From: Aporrectodea caliginosa
Taxonomy: Eukaryota > Annelida > Clitellata > Crassiclitellata > Lumbricidae
DNA: 64,000 nucleotides
NCBI GenBank assembly: GCA_020284085.1
Contig: JACEVL010001161.1
Location: forward strand, 3,147,344 to 3,211,343
Direction of reading: 5' to 3'
The notes under the pieces were generated by a model that had not been told where the DNA came from, did not search any database, and was given only the letters and a program-made list of their open reading frames with translations. The position numbers were made by a program, and so were the translations under genes. Positions 14,101 to 24,043 of the stretch are shown piece after piece (position 1 is the first letter of the stretch; the number at the start of each line of letters is the position of its first letter).

Positions 14101-14103
14101 TAG
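2198..14103 (+). CDS. HGS: HGS/Hrs, ESCRT-0 subunit (hepatocyte growth factor-regulated tyrosine kinase substrate), first exon missing
   Basis: Fifteen phase-matched exons give 731 residues ending at a TAG (14101-14103). The vertebrate protein is about 777 aa, so only the ~13-residue first exon is missing. Counting from K1 of KATSKLLL: the VHS domain is about 1-130 (DWDSVIQICDAIRQGD, VVKNCG, AFRNEPSYKV). The FYVE zinc finger is about 146-207, with the PI3P-binding motifs WRDG, RKHHCRACG and RVC, and paired CxxC ligands. The ubiquitin-interacting motif is about 245-262 (EEEELQLALALSQSE). DPELARYLNRNYW and the helical core (FVNRMKSNS...RGRSIANDS, then a Q/R/E coiled coil) span about 310-533. 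A Gly/Pro/Gln-rich tail follows, and the last residues, LIMFD, form a clathrin box. Family knowledge: on early endosomes Hrs binds PI3P, ubiquitinated cargo, STAM and clathrin, and recruits ESCRT-I. The catalogue of motifs is complete and nothing looks broken. Confidence 0.97.
2480..3035. repeat. diverged tandem pair of ~270-bp blocks in HGS intron
   Basis: Two segments (about 2480-2740 and 2764-3035) share a collinear series of matches: CCCTTTTAGCTRTGGGCYATGAAA, TTCCAGCAT, a CACTGTCAC block, TTGCCTGATA, AGTTCAGAT and a closing TCAYGGCTT-type end. They look like an old duplication, or two insertions of one repeat family. The short reading frames across them carry no recognisable protein. Confidence 0.6.
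3530..3865 (+). mobile_element. 3' end of a CR1/L2-like LINE (pseudogenised ORF2 C-terminus)
   Basis: Translation shows the typical C-terminal tail of non-LTR reverse-transcriptase proteins (KGLAAKYLAD..LLRPLS, RSFTSIGPSLWNALPPSTRS, AFLKTYFFSLAL), interrupted by a stop. It is followed by the 3' region 'GAGAGGCGCTTTATAAATG' and an (AATAC)n tail. The insertion is dead and lies inside an HGS intron. Confidence 0.8.
5745..5813. mobile_element. hAT-like terminal fragment
   Basis: The end CCACCTCTG, preceded by GGCCAAAAAAGGTTGG, reads on the other strand as CAGAGGTGGCCAACC. That is a typical hAT-superfamily terminus. No partner end or 8-bp target duplication was found, so this is only a solo end or a fossil. 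Confidence 0.35.
6339..6409. mobile_element. 71-bp palindromic TTAA-flanked mini-element (complete copy)
   Basis: The terminal inverted repeats read CACTTTAACGACGAG and CTCGTCGTTAAAGTG. The flank is TTAA on the left and TTAC on the right. The loop holds GTGTGCTAAATGTGACC...AACCAATGCAG, shared with the copy at 11160. The TTAA flank suggests a piggyBac-type non-autonomous element. Confidence 0.65.
8388..8460 (+). repeat. dispersed repeat also present at 52340-52400
   Basis: AATAAGCTGGCGCTCTGTGC followed by TTTGCTTTAAA and then TTTGAGATTATGATT matches GAATAAGCTGGTGCCCTGTG, CTTAGCTTTAAA and TTTGAGTTTACGATTAC at 52340-52400, inside the third large gene. The family is unknown and no coding content is visible. 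Confidence 0.5.
9102..9151. mobile_element. internally shortened copy of the TTAA-flanked palindromic element
   Basis: TTAACACTGCAACGACGG at the left and ATCGTTTAAGTGTTAA at the right enclose GTGTACTAAAAGCTC. The ends match the 71-bp copies, but about 20 bp of the loop is missing. Confidence 0.55.
11160..11230. mobile_element. 71-bp palindromic TTAA-flanked mini-element (complete copy)
   Basis: Perfect TTAA on both sides encloses CACTTTAACGACGAA...TCGTCATTAAAGTG. It has the same length (71 bp) and loop content as the copy at 6339-6409. Confidence 0.7.
11760..11895 (-). mobile_element. tRNA-derived SINE-like sequence
   Basis: Read on the minus strand it begins AGTGGGGCATGGTTAGAACG and continues CTTGCCTTGTAACGC, resembling a tRNA A-box and anticodon arm. 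GGTACGAGCCTTCC then follows, close to the B-box consensus GGTTCGAnnCC. The position in an intron, the divergence and the unpaired acceptor stem argue for a SINE head rather than a working tRNA. Confidence 0.5.
12771..12952. mobile_element. 182-bp hAT-type MITE
   Basis: The termini CAGTGGTGACAC and GTGCCGCCTCTG are imperfect inverted repeats. The flanks CACATATA (12763-12770) and CACAGATA (12953-12960) are an 8-bp target duplication with one mismatch. The interior is rich in GCCCTG/CAGGGC words and has no ORF. It lies in the HGS intron upstream of the exon at 13106. Confidence 0.75.
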
Positions 14104-14960
14104 TACAACATAAAACATTACAGCATTATTCAAGTATTTGTAGAACTTTGCAATTTGGTGTTTCTTTGTTAATAACGGCTTCTAACGTCATTTAATATGA
14201 GCTCTGGCTTTTTCGCTGCCTGTATGTGCAGTGCACACATTATGCCCACGTATGTAATGTATGCATGCAGTACTACATATACATTTGTATATATGTATGG
14301 CGGTATGTATTTGTGTTTCAGCAGATATGTTGTCCAGTGTAGTTTTAAATCTGTTGTATACTGACAACTTTGCATCATTGTGCACGTGCTGTTGTCTTGG
14401 TGATAGAATTGTGTTCTGCGCATCTAAAGAGCCGAGGCCAATTCTGTTGCCGAAGTTTGTGGTTAGAAAGCGCAATGGTCATTTCTCTGGCACTGTATTA
14501 GTGTTTCTGACTTTAAGAATTCCAATACGTTCGTTGGCTCAAGTCTGGCTCTGAAATGAACACTTACTGTGTAAACATGTTGTTTTCTGCATTTGTCAGC
14601 GAATCAAAAGTCTGCAGTTTAGATTGCCAATGAGCATTTGTAAAAGAACGGAGAAACAGGACTTATAATTATTTTCGTCTTCAGCTAATTAATATTGAAA
14701 TAATGTGAATGCTGCCAGAACCCGCTGAATGTTCGTGAGCACTGCAACTAGACTTCATAATTTATCTTTGGGTTCATTTTTGTGTGATTAGTAAAGACAC
14801 TTGATGTAATTACCATAACGATCTAAAGTATGAATTTATTGCTTAGGTTGTGCACTAACGTTGGATATGTCGTGCTCTTCATCTGTCAATATAATTATGA
14901 ATCATATATTATTTTGTAAATTTCTGCTCTGCAACGACTATTTGGAATAATAAATTTGAT
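14104..14960 (+). promoter_or_regulatory. HGS: HGS 3' untranslated region with poly(A) signal
   Basis: AT-rich non-coding sequence follows the HGS stop codon. A canonical AATAAA occurs at 14949-14954. The short frames in this stretch have no recognisable content. The exact cleavage site cannot be seen from sequence. Confidence 0.55.
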
Positions 14961-15016
14961 CTGCTATTCCTTAATCAAAGATATTATAACAAATTTGTTA
15001 AGTATCGAGTGTGGTG

Positions 15017-15164
15017 CAGGCCTGAAAGTGAGCCGGGTCTGTCTGGGTCTGCGACCCGGCATTCATTTTCGTAACCTGTAATAGATAACCTAAATTTTCC
15101 CCTAAAACACTGAATATTATTACGTAATAGACCCGGCTACTTTTTCAAACCACTTTCAGCACTG
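15017..15164. mobile_element. 148-bp hAT-type MITE with perfect 8-bp target duplication
   Basis: The element starts CAGGCCTGAAAGTG and ends CACTTTCAGCACTG. The identical octamer GTGTGGTG flanks it at 15009-15016 and 15165-15172. The inner ends share AGCCGGGTCT / AGACCCGGCT. There is no ORF. It sits just downstream of HGS and just before the large minisatellite. Confidence 0.85.
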
Positions 15165-15355
15165 GTGTGGTGTGACATCTTTTCAAGACAGAAATCCAAA
15201 TGGAGAAGTACCAGTTCAAGTCAAGAGAAGTTGGAGGGACACGGCGTTGCGACAGAGTTGCTAATGCATCGGTGTTACCTTGCTTCTCTGCAGTCTCTAG
15301 TTTTAATCTTGACTACATTATGTGCTGGAAAACCTTGATGGTGATCATCATGAGT

Positions 15356-18300
15356 ACAAGATATACTGGAAGTAGAGGGCTGTTAGGATATACTGGAAGT
15401 AGAGGGCTGTTAATATATACTGGAAGTAAGGGCTGTTATAGTATACTGGAGGTAGAGGACTGTTAAGATATACTGGAAGTAGAGGGCTGTTAAGATATAC
15501 TGGAAGTAGAGGGCTGTTAAGATATACTGGAGGTAGAGGGGCTGTTAAGATATACTGGAGGTAGAGGGCTGTTAAGATATACTGGAAGTAAAGGGGCTGT
15601 TAAGACATACTGGAAGTAGAGGACTGTTAAGATATACTGGAAGTAGAGGGCTGTTAAGATATACTGGAAGTAGAGGGCTGTTAAGATATACTGGAGGTAG
15701 AGGGCTGTTAAGATTTACTGGAGGTAGAGGGGTGTTAAGATATACTGGAGGTAGGAGGTAAAGGACTGTTAAGATCATATGCTGGAAGTAGAGGGCTGTT
15801 AGGATATACTGGAAGTAGAGAGCTGTTAAGATTTACTGGTGGTAGAGGGCTGTTAAGGTATACTGGAAGTAGAGGGCTGTTAAAATGTACTGGAAGTAGA
15901 GGGTTGTTAAGATATACTGGAGGTAGAGGGGCTGTTGAGATATTCTGGAAGTAGAGGACTGTTAAGATATACTGGAAGTAGAGGGCTGTTAAGATATACT
16001 GGAAGTAGAGGGCTGTTAAGATATACTGGAGGTAGAGGGGCTGTTAAGATATACTGGAGGTAGAGGGCTGTTAAGATATACTGGAAGTAAAGGGGCTGTT
16101 AAGATATACTGGAAGTAGAGGACTGTTAAGATATACTGGAAGTAGAGGGCTGTTAAGATATACTGGAGGTAGAGGGGCTGTTGAGATATACTGGAAGTAG
16201 AGGGCTGTTAAGATATACTGGAGGTAGAGGGCTGTTAAGATATACTGGAAGTAGAGGGCTGTTAAGATATACTGGAAGTAGAGGGCTGTTAAGATATACT
16301 GGAAGTAGAGGGCTGTTAAGATATACTGGAGGTAGAGGGCTGTTAAGATATACTGGAAGTAGAGGGCTGTTAAGATATACTGGAAGTAGAGGACTGTTAA
16401 GATATACTGGAAGTAGAGGGCTGTTAAGATATACTGGAGGTAGAGGGCTGTTAAGATATACTGGAAGTAGAGGGCTGTTAAGATATACTGGAAGTAGAGG
16501 GCTGTTAAGATATACTGGAGGTAGAGGGCTGTTAAGATATACTGGAAGTAGAGGGCTGTTAAGATATACTGGAAGTAGAGGGCTGTTAAGATATACTGGA
16601 AGTAGAGGGCTGTTAAGATATACTGGAAGTAGAGGGCTGTTAAGATATACTGGAAGTAGAGGGCTGTTAAGATTTACTGGAAGTAGAGGGCTGTTAAGAT
16701 ATACTGGAGGTAGAGGGCTGTTAAGATATACTGGAGGTAAAGGGCTGTTAAGATCATACTGGAAGTAGAGGGCTGTTAAGATATACTGGAAGTAGAGAGC
16801 TGTTAAGATATACTGGAAGTAGAGGGCTGTTAAGATATACTGGAAGTAGAGGGCTGTTAAGATATACTGGTAGAGGGCTGTTAAGATATACTGGAAGTAG
16901 AGGGCTGTTAAGATATACTGGAAGTAGAGGGCTGTTAAGATATACTGGAAGTAGAGGGCTGTTAAGATATACTGGAAGTAGAGGGCTGTTAAGATATACT
17001 GGAGGTAGAGGGCTGTTAAGATATACTGGAAGTAGAGGGCTGTTAAGATATACTGGAAGTAGAGGGCTGTTAAGATATACTGGAAGTAGAGGGCTGTTAA
17101 GATATACTGGAGGTAGAGGGGCTGTTAAGATATACTGGAAGTAGAGGGCTGTTAAGATATACTGGAAGTAGAGGGCTGTTAAGATATACTGGAAGTAGAG
17201 GGCTGTTAAGATATACTGGAAGTAGAGGGGCTGGAAGTAGAGGGCTGTTAAGATATACTGGAAGTAGAGGGCTGTTAAGATATACTGGAAGTAGATATAT
17301 ACTGGAAGTAGAGGGCTGTTAAGATATACTGGAAGTAGAGGGCTGTTAAGATATACTGGAAGTAGAGGGCTGTTAAGATATACTGGAAGTAGAGGGCTGT
17401 TAAGATATACTGGAAGTAGAGGGCTGTTAAGATATACTGGAAGTAGAGGGCTGTTAAGATATACTGGAAGTAGAGGACTGTTAAGATATACTGGAAGTAG
17501 AGGGCTGTTAAGATATACTGGAAGTAGAGGGCTGTTAAGATATACTGGAAGTAGAGGGCTGTTAAGATATACTGGAAGTAGAGGGCTGTTAAGATATACT
17601 GGAAGTAGAGGGACTGTTAAGATATACTGGAAGTAGAGGGCTGTTAAGATATACTGGAAGTAGAGGGCTGTTAAGATATACTGGAAGTAGAGGGCTGTTA
17701 AGATATACTGGAAGTAGAGGGCTGTTAAGATATACTGGAAGTAGAGGGCTGTTAAGATATACTGGAAGTAGAGGGCTGTTAAGATATACTGGAAGTAGAG
17801 GGCTGTTAAGATATACTGGAAGTAGAGGGCTGTTAAGATATACTGGAAGATAATATACTGGAAGATATACTGGAGAGAGGGCTGTTAAGATATACTGGAA
17901 GTAGAGGGCTGTTAAGATATACTGGAAGTAGAGGGCTGTTAAGATATACTGGAAGTAGAGGGCTGTTAAGATATACTGGAAGTAGAGGGCTGTTAAGATA
18001 TACTGGAAGTAGAGGGCTGTTAAGATATACTGGAAGTAGAGGGCTGTTAAGATATACTGGAGGTAGAGGGCTGTTAAGATATACTGGAAGTAGAGGGCTG
18101 TTAAGATATACTGGAAGTAGAGGGCTGTTAAGATATACTGGAAGTAGAGGGCTGTTAAGATATACTGGAAGTAGAGGGCTGTTAAGATATACTGGAAGTA
18201 GAGGGCTGTTAAGATATACTGGAAGTAGAGGGCTGTTAAGATATACTGGAAGTAGAGGGCTGTTAAGATATACTGGAAGTAGAGGGCTGTTAAGATATAC

Positions 18301-20930
18301 TGGAAGTAGAGGGCTGTTAAGATATACTGGAAGTAGAGGGCTGTTAAGATATACTGGAAGTAGAGGGCTGTTAAGATATACTGGAAGTAGAGGGCTGTTA
18401 AGATATACTGGAAGTAGAGGGCTGTTAAGATATACTGGAAGTAGAGGGCTGTTAAGATATACTGGAAGTAGAGGGCTGTTAAGATATACTGGAAGTAGAG
18501 GGCTGAAGTAGTAGAGGGCTGTTAAGATATACTGGAAGTAGAGGGCTGTTAAGATATACTGGAAGTAGAGGGCTGTTAAGATATACTGGAAGTAGAGGGC
18601 TGTTAAGATATACTGGAAGTAGAGGGCTGTTAAGATATACTGGTTAAGTAGAAGTAGGGCTGTTAAGATATACTGGAAGTAGAGGGCTGTTAAGATATAC
18701 TGGAAGTAGAGGGCTGTTAAGATATACTGGAAGTAGAGGGCTGTTAAGATATACTGGAAGTAGAGGGCTGTTAAGATATACTGGAAGTAGAGGGCTGTTA
18801 AGATATACTGGAAGTAGAGGGCTGTTAAGATATACTGGAAGTAGAGGGCTGTTAAGATATACTGGAAGTAGAGGGCTGTTAAGATATACTGGAAGTAGAG
18901 GGCTGTTAAGATATACTGGAAGTAGAGGGCTGTTAAGATATACTGGAAGTAGAGGGCTGTTAAGATATACTGGAAGTAGAGGGCTGTTAAGATATACTGG
19001 AAGTAGAGGGCTGTTAAGATATACTGGAAGTAGAGGGCTGTTAAGATATACTGGAAGTAGAGGGCTGTTAAGATATACTGGAAGTAGAGGGCTGTTAAGA
19101 TATACTGGAAGTAGAGGGCTGTTAAGATATACTGGAAGTAGAGGGCTGTTAAGATATACTGGAAGTAGAGGGCTGTTAAGATATACTGGAAGTAGAGGGC
19201 TGTTAAGATATACTGGAAGTAGAGGACTGTTAAGATATACTGGAAGTAGAGGGCTGTTAAGATATACTGGAAGTAGAGGGCTGTTAAGATATACTGGAAG
19301 TAGAGGGCTGTTAAGATATACTGGAAGTAGAGGGCTGTTAAGATATACTGGAAGTAGAGGGCTGTTAAGATATACTGGAAGTAGAGGGCTGTTAAGATAT
19401 ACTGGAAGTAGAGGGCTGTTAAGATATACTGGAAGTAGAGGGCTGTTAAGATATACTGGAAGTAGAGGGCTGTTAAGATATACTGGAAGTAGAGGGCTGT
19501 TAAGATATACTGGAAGTAGAGGGCTGTTAAGATATACTGGAAGTAGAGGGCTGTTAAGATATACTGGAAGTAGAGGGCTGTTAAGATATACTGGAAGTAG
19601 AGGGCTGTTAAGATATACTGGAAGTAGAGGGCTGTTAAGATATACTGGAAGTAGAGGGCTGTTAAGATATACTGGAAGTAGAGGGCTGTTAAGATATACT
19701 GGAAGTACTGGAAGTAGAGGGCTGTTAAGATATACTGGAAGTAGAGTAGGGCTGTTAAGATATACTGGAAGTAGAGGGCTGGGATATACTGTTAAGATAT
19801 ACTGGAAGTAGAGGGCTGTTAAGATATACTGGAAGTAGAGGGCTGTTAAGATATACTGGAAGTAGAGGGCTGTTAAGATATACTGGAAGTAGAGGGCTGT
19901 TAAGATATACTGGAAGTAGAGGGCTGTTAAGATATACTGGAAGTAGAGGGCTGTTAAGATATACTGGAAGTAGAGGGCTGTTAAGATATACTGGAAGTAG
20001 AGGACTGTTAAGATATACTGGAAGTAGAGGGCTGTTAAGATATACTGGAAGTAGAGGGCTGTTAAGATATACTGGAAGTAGAGGGCTGTTAAGATATACT
20101 GGAAGTAGAGGGCTGTTAAGATATACTGGAAGTAGAGGGCTGTTAAGATATACTGGAAGTAGAGGGCTGTTAAGATATACTGGAAGTAGAGGGCTGTTAA
20201 GATATACTGGAAGTAGAGGGCTGTTAAGATATACTGGAAGTAGAGGGCTGTTAAGATATACTGGAAGTAGAGGGCTGTTAAGATATACTGGAAGTAGAGG
20301 GCTGTTAAGATATACTGGAAGTAGAGGACTGTTAAGATATACTGGAAGTAGAGGGCTGTTAAGATATACTGGAAGTAGAGGGCTGTTAAGATATACTGGA
20401 AGTAGAGGGCTGTTAAGATATACTGGAAGTAGAGGGCTGTTAAGATATACTGGAAGTAGAGGGCTGTTAAGATATACTGGAAGTAGAGGGCTGTTAAGAT
20501 ATACTGGAAGTAGAGGGCTGTTAAGATATACTGGAAGTAGTGGGCTGTTAAGATATACTGGAAGTAGAGGGCTGTTAAGATATACTGGAAGTAGAGGGCT
20601 GTTAAGATATACTGGAAGTAGAGGACTGTTAAGATATACTGGAAGTAGTGGGCTGTTAAGATATACTGGAAGTAGTGGGCTGTTAAGATATACTGGAAGT
20701 AGTGGGCTGTTAAGATATACTGGAAGTAGAGGGCTGTTAGGATATACTGGAAGTAGAGGGTTGTTAAGATATACTGGAAGTAGAGGACTGTTAAGATATA
20801 CTGGAAGTAGTGGGCTGTTAAGATATACTGGAAGTAGTGGGCTGTTAAGATATACTGGAAGTAGAGGGTTGTTAAAATATACTGGAAGTAGAGGGTTGTT
20901 AAGATATACTGGAATTAGAAGGCTGTTAGA
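15356..20930. repeat. giant 27-bp minisatellite, about 205 tandem units (~5.57 kb)
   Basis: The unit carries ATATACTGGAAGTAGAGGG plus GCTGTTAAG. Units with GGAGGT instead of GGAAGT, and 28-bp units with an extra G (GGGGCTGTT), are concentrated in the first ~1.8 kb. The centre is almost uniform. GTGGGCTGTT and GGGTTGTT variants appear at the right end. A few scrambled units interrupt it (near 17225, 17293, 17850, 18506, 18644, 19708 and 19783). Because 27 is a multiple of three, the unit stays open in three of the six frames (for example RYTGSRGLL repeated at 16181-16768). The 28-bp units break those frames, and there is no start context, splice site or family match, so I regard it as non-coding. 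The + strand is strongly G-over-C skewed (9 G, 2 C per unit). Confidence 0.97.
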
Positions 20931-21764
20931 ACGTTGATTGGTGGTGGTGGTGGTGGGTGTGATGATGTTTCATGCAGTTTTTTTAGACTCTGGTGTAAAT
21001 AGGAATTGGTATGTAGAGTAATTTAGCCTACCTGTAATTATAATAAGTTTACATACTGAGGGTAGAAATCTTAAATCTTGTTGCAATTGTTCAGTAATTG
21101 TAATCGAAAATGTATAAAAGCGCCACTCAGCAATTCAGAGACAACGTACGTAGTGGAAAGCTGCCGTTCTTCCCGTGGACCTTGATATCATTCGTGTATT
21201 TAGTTTGCAGCTGGGAGTTGAGGGTGATATTATTAGAGGACTAGCTAGGTTAATTGAAAGGTCATTATTGGCCCGGTTATATAGGCCTACCTACACTGGT
21301 TAGAGCGGTCGTTGGATGCACCTCTGTGCGAGAGCCGAGAGAGCGTGGGAAGGTGGCGTATTTCAGAGAGTTAAAGCTCAGGCTAGCACGGGGACCTTAA
21401 ATGTCGTGGCTTCTATTCAAAATGGGCACGCGGAGGTGAGGGATGTCACCCGATCAATTCATTGAAAAATGAGCAGGGTCGACCGCACACGGTCACTACA
21501 TGTATATAAAAACGGTGTGCATTTACACTACAGTGGGGGCTGCTCTATGTCAACGTCTGGCCTGAGTTCTAGGCAGAAGACAAGGTTGCAGGATGCAGAC
21601 GTTAACCGCTTTATGTTAGTACACGTTGTATGCTTTACAGCCGGAGATCTTAAAACTTGAGAAGAGTCTTCCTTTGAGTGATGCTTTGTGTGCAAGCGAC
21701 TGTAAACATATTAATGTACGGTTTCGAGTCTCTTGAACGTAAGACATCCGGAGTAGTAAACACG

Positions 21765-21766
<2 letters not shown>
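20931..21766 (+). other. intergenic stretch with a TATA-like element
   Basis: TGTATAAAAGCGCC at about 21111 looks like a TATA box, followed by moderately GC-rich sequence. A 63-codon frame at 21469-21660 has no recognisable motif. This could be a promoter, or part of an unrecognised LTR or other repeat. Nothing in it can be assigned. Confidence 0.25.

Positions 21767-21842
<76 letters not shown>
21767..21842. repeat. (CA)n microsatellite, about 38 units
   Basis: An uninterrupted CA dinucleotide run. The long VCVCVC frame on the other strand is an artefact of it. Confidence 0.98.
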
Positions 21843-21845
<3 letters not shown>

Positions 21846-22487
21846 AAAGTCTGACCTCCAAGCAGTTGCCATGTCATTGACGTTTTGTGTTTCGTGTCTT
21901 ATGAGCAAATACGCAGAGTGAGATATTCAGAGAGAAAGGGGACCGCCCTTCCCGCGGGTTCAGCTCATCTCCACCAAAGAGATTCCACCATACATTTCAC
22001 TCCTGCTTAGCCTATAGGTTTTCCTCGCCCTCTGCTACCATGCTACCAGCCACAAATCGCGCGCTGGAACATGGTAAACAACGCCCCAATTGAAACCTTT
22101 GATAGGCCTTTCATGTGATAATTTCAAAGCAAGCTTAGGGGCCGTCCATAAATGACGTCACGCTATTTTGGCCGATTTTTAACCCACCCTCGTCACTTCA
22201 TCACAAAAAGTAAGACCCCCTCTGAAAATGACGTCACAAAGCTCTGACCCCCTATAAAAACCAATTTCCATGGCGAAGCAAAATGCTCCTTTGTGGAACA
22301 AATAGCGAAAGCATGAATATTTTAAAATCTAACGGTGACCAAATATTGAAATAATTAGAAAATTATGAATAATGGTGCCCGTACACATTAAAATAATCAA
22401 AAAATAATGAAAATTTAATCCTAAAAATTAGTGCTGTTATTATTAAAATTAAATTGTTGTTAATTGTTAAATTTAATAACATAGACC

Positions 22488-24043
22488 CAGGGGTGGACTG
22501 GGGAGTTCAAGCGGCCCGGGAAAAAAACAAAAAGCGGCCCTAACTTCATGACTTTTATTTTCTTTGTGCATTTTTTCATGCATACCCGAGGGCCAGTGAC
22601 CTCCAAAGTCATGGGTCACTTTACAAATTACATTATGCAATAACAAAAAACGATAAATCGCATATATAATTTATAATTATATATAAAATATTAAGAATGC
22701 GTCAACTCAAGTTATAAATCAATTTATTCGGACTCACTGTGATGGTATTATTGCTGTTTAATAATAATATTTCCAAGAAATTTCCATGATCGATTGTATC
22801 GTCGTTTAATGTATATGCAGCATCATTTTTTGACCGATAACTGAGACCACGTTTTCCAATCATTTTCAGAATCTCAATTACTCTTTCCAGCACTTGTCTC
22901 TTTTCTTGAACTTCTTGGTACCTTCGTTTACTTTGCTGAGAGAATAAAATGCTATCAATGTCTCTTCCACTTACAGACATTAAATGAGCTTCCACACACT
23001 TCTCGTGATATTTGCTGTTTTCATGTTCCTCTATTCTTTGATGCACATGTTTCCAGGAATTCATTCCCGTTGTGAATGAGTTCATATCGTCAGTCTTGCC
23101 ATATGCTAAGCATACTGTGCAAAACAATGCTTTAGATTCTTTACAGTATGACACCCAATTCCTATTGATACCATTGCTTCTGAAAAATACCCGATACGCA
23201 TTTGTAAATGGTAGATCAGTTTCACTCACACTAGGTTGTATTGGGTGAAATTTAAAAAACGATTGTAAAGTATTCTGTCGAGGACGTTTGAAATAGTAAC
23301 TGGTGTTTTTATCATCGATAACTGAAGTTTCTGTCACTTCTTCTGAACTATCATTCTCGGCATTTAGATCTGCCACTGCCAGCGTTGTGTTGTCAGTTAA
23401 CTCCGACGGCTCCGTAACATTTTCTAAATGTAAGGTGGGAATAAAGTTTGTTGGCACGACTGATTGGACCGAATGCTGATTGTTTTCATCGTTTCGATTT
23501 GTGTCGGGTTGTTTACTTGCAGAAGGTGTTTGTTGAGAGCTGGTGTCTTCAGTTTGAATTGGAGTGGCTTTAAATAAATCGACTAGATTTCGGCATTTAG
23601 CTCCATCTTTACCAAGAATCTTTAGTTTCTTATCTCTTACTTTCTCCGCACCACCTTTACATTTACGTTTCGGATTTATATCACTCATAACCGTAACATA
23701 TCTTATTTAATTAATATTACTTATTACTAACTAACAAATTTAAAAGAAATTTTATCAAAACAAACTCAGTGGAAGACGCCGGAAGTAGAATGGAAGATGT
23801 AAATTCTTATCTAACATGGCGGCCGCTGGCTGTACGGAGCACTGTAGGTAAGTAAGTATGCATTGCTCTTTTTCAGTTAATTTACAAACCGGTTAACCGA
23901 AACTAAAAACCGGTTAACCGATGCCGCAATTTTTTGTAAAAAAACCTGTATCATCTGTACTAAATTGATTAAATTATTATATCACCGGTCCTGGCGGCCC
24001 ACCGGGAATCTTCCCGGTGTCCCGGCGGCCCAGTCCACCCCTG
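22488..24043 (-). mobile_element. 1.56-kb internally deleted hAT transposon with perfect 8-bp target duplication
   Basis: The ends are CAGGGGTGGACTGGG and CCCAGTCCACCCCTG, an exact inverted repeat. The octamer CATAGACC is duplicated at 22480-22487 and 24044-24051. It carries the N-terminal part of a TTF/MYM-type hAT protein on the minus strand (22702-23688) and lacks the rest of the transposase, so it cannot be autonomous. It is inserted in the TTA-flanked MITE at 22138-24153. Confidence 0.92.
22702..23688 (-). CDS. truncated hAT transposase-like protein with TTF-type zinc finger (328 aa)
   Basis: The frame starts at 23688 near one terminal repeat. The first ~145 residues are a basic and then low-complexity acidic/Ser/Thr leader (MSDINPKRKCKGG). 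About 150-270 carry the TTF-type (MYM-type) module seen before the catalytic core in zinc-finger MYM-type 1-like hAT proteins. Visible signatures are FTNAYRVFFRSNGINRNWVSYCKES, FCTVCLAY, FTTGMNSWKHVHQRIEEHENS and YHEKCVEA. It continues into the helical region (RQVLERVIEILKMIGKRGLSYRS, HGNFLEILLL) and stops after a few unrelated residues. The catalytic RNase-H-like fold and the C-terminal dimerisation region are absent (full family members are usually 600-800 aa). It is therefore probably inactive as a transposase, though the N-terminal DNA-binding part is open and could still be made. Confidence 0.85.
   Translation of the reverse strand: MSDINPKRKCKGGAEKVRDKKLKILGKDGAKCRNLVDLFKATPIQTEDTSSQQTPSASKQPDTNRNDENNQHSVQSVVPTNFIPTLHLENVTEPSELTDNTTLAVADLNAENDSSEEVTETSVIDDKNTSYYFKRPRQNTLQSFFKFHPIQPSVSETDLPFTNAYRVFFRSNGINRNWVSYCKESKALFCTVCLAYGKTDDMNSFTTGMNSWKHVHQRIEEHENSKYHEKCVEAHLMSVSGRDIDSILFSQQSKRRYQEVQEKRQVLERVIEILKMIGKRGLSYRSKNDAAYTLNDDTIDHGNFLEILLLNSNNTITVSPNKLIYNLS

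Larger units (their letters stand above)
2198..14103 (+). other. HGS: exon map of HGS
   Basis: Coding exons inferred from frame continuity and GT-AG sites: 2198-2282, 4018-4093, 5095-5187, 6137-6257, 6651-6772, 7150-7274, 8008-8086, 8962-9060, 9623-9709, 10030-10233, 10645-10852, 11414-11586, 12416-12544, 13106-13526, 13928-14103. All junction phases agree (for example phase 2 at 7274/8008 and phase 1 at 10852/11414 and 13526/13928). The FYVE finger is split between the exons at 6651 and 7150, inside the RKHHCR motif. A decoy acceptor sequence (TTGTAGGAT) near 6583 resembles the true one at 6650 but leads into an out-of-family frame. Confidence 0.92.

Noticed and set aside
16181..16768. 195-residue RYTGSRGLL repeat protein
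   Set aside because: It is a by-product of the 27-bp minisatellite. Neighbouring 28-bp units break the frame, and there is no gene structure.
15356..20930. centromeric or telomeric satellite
   Set aside because: A single 5.6-kb array between ordinary genes with a 27-bp unit that is not telomere-like fits a minisatellite better.
21650..21908. VCVCVC-rich frames on the minus strand
   Set aside because: Translation of the (CA)n microsatellite.
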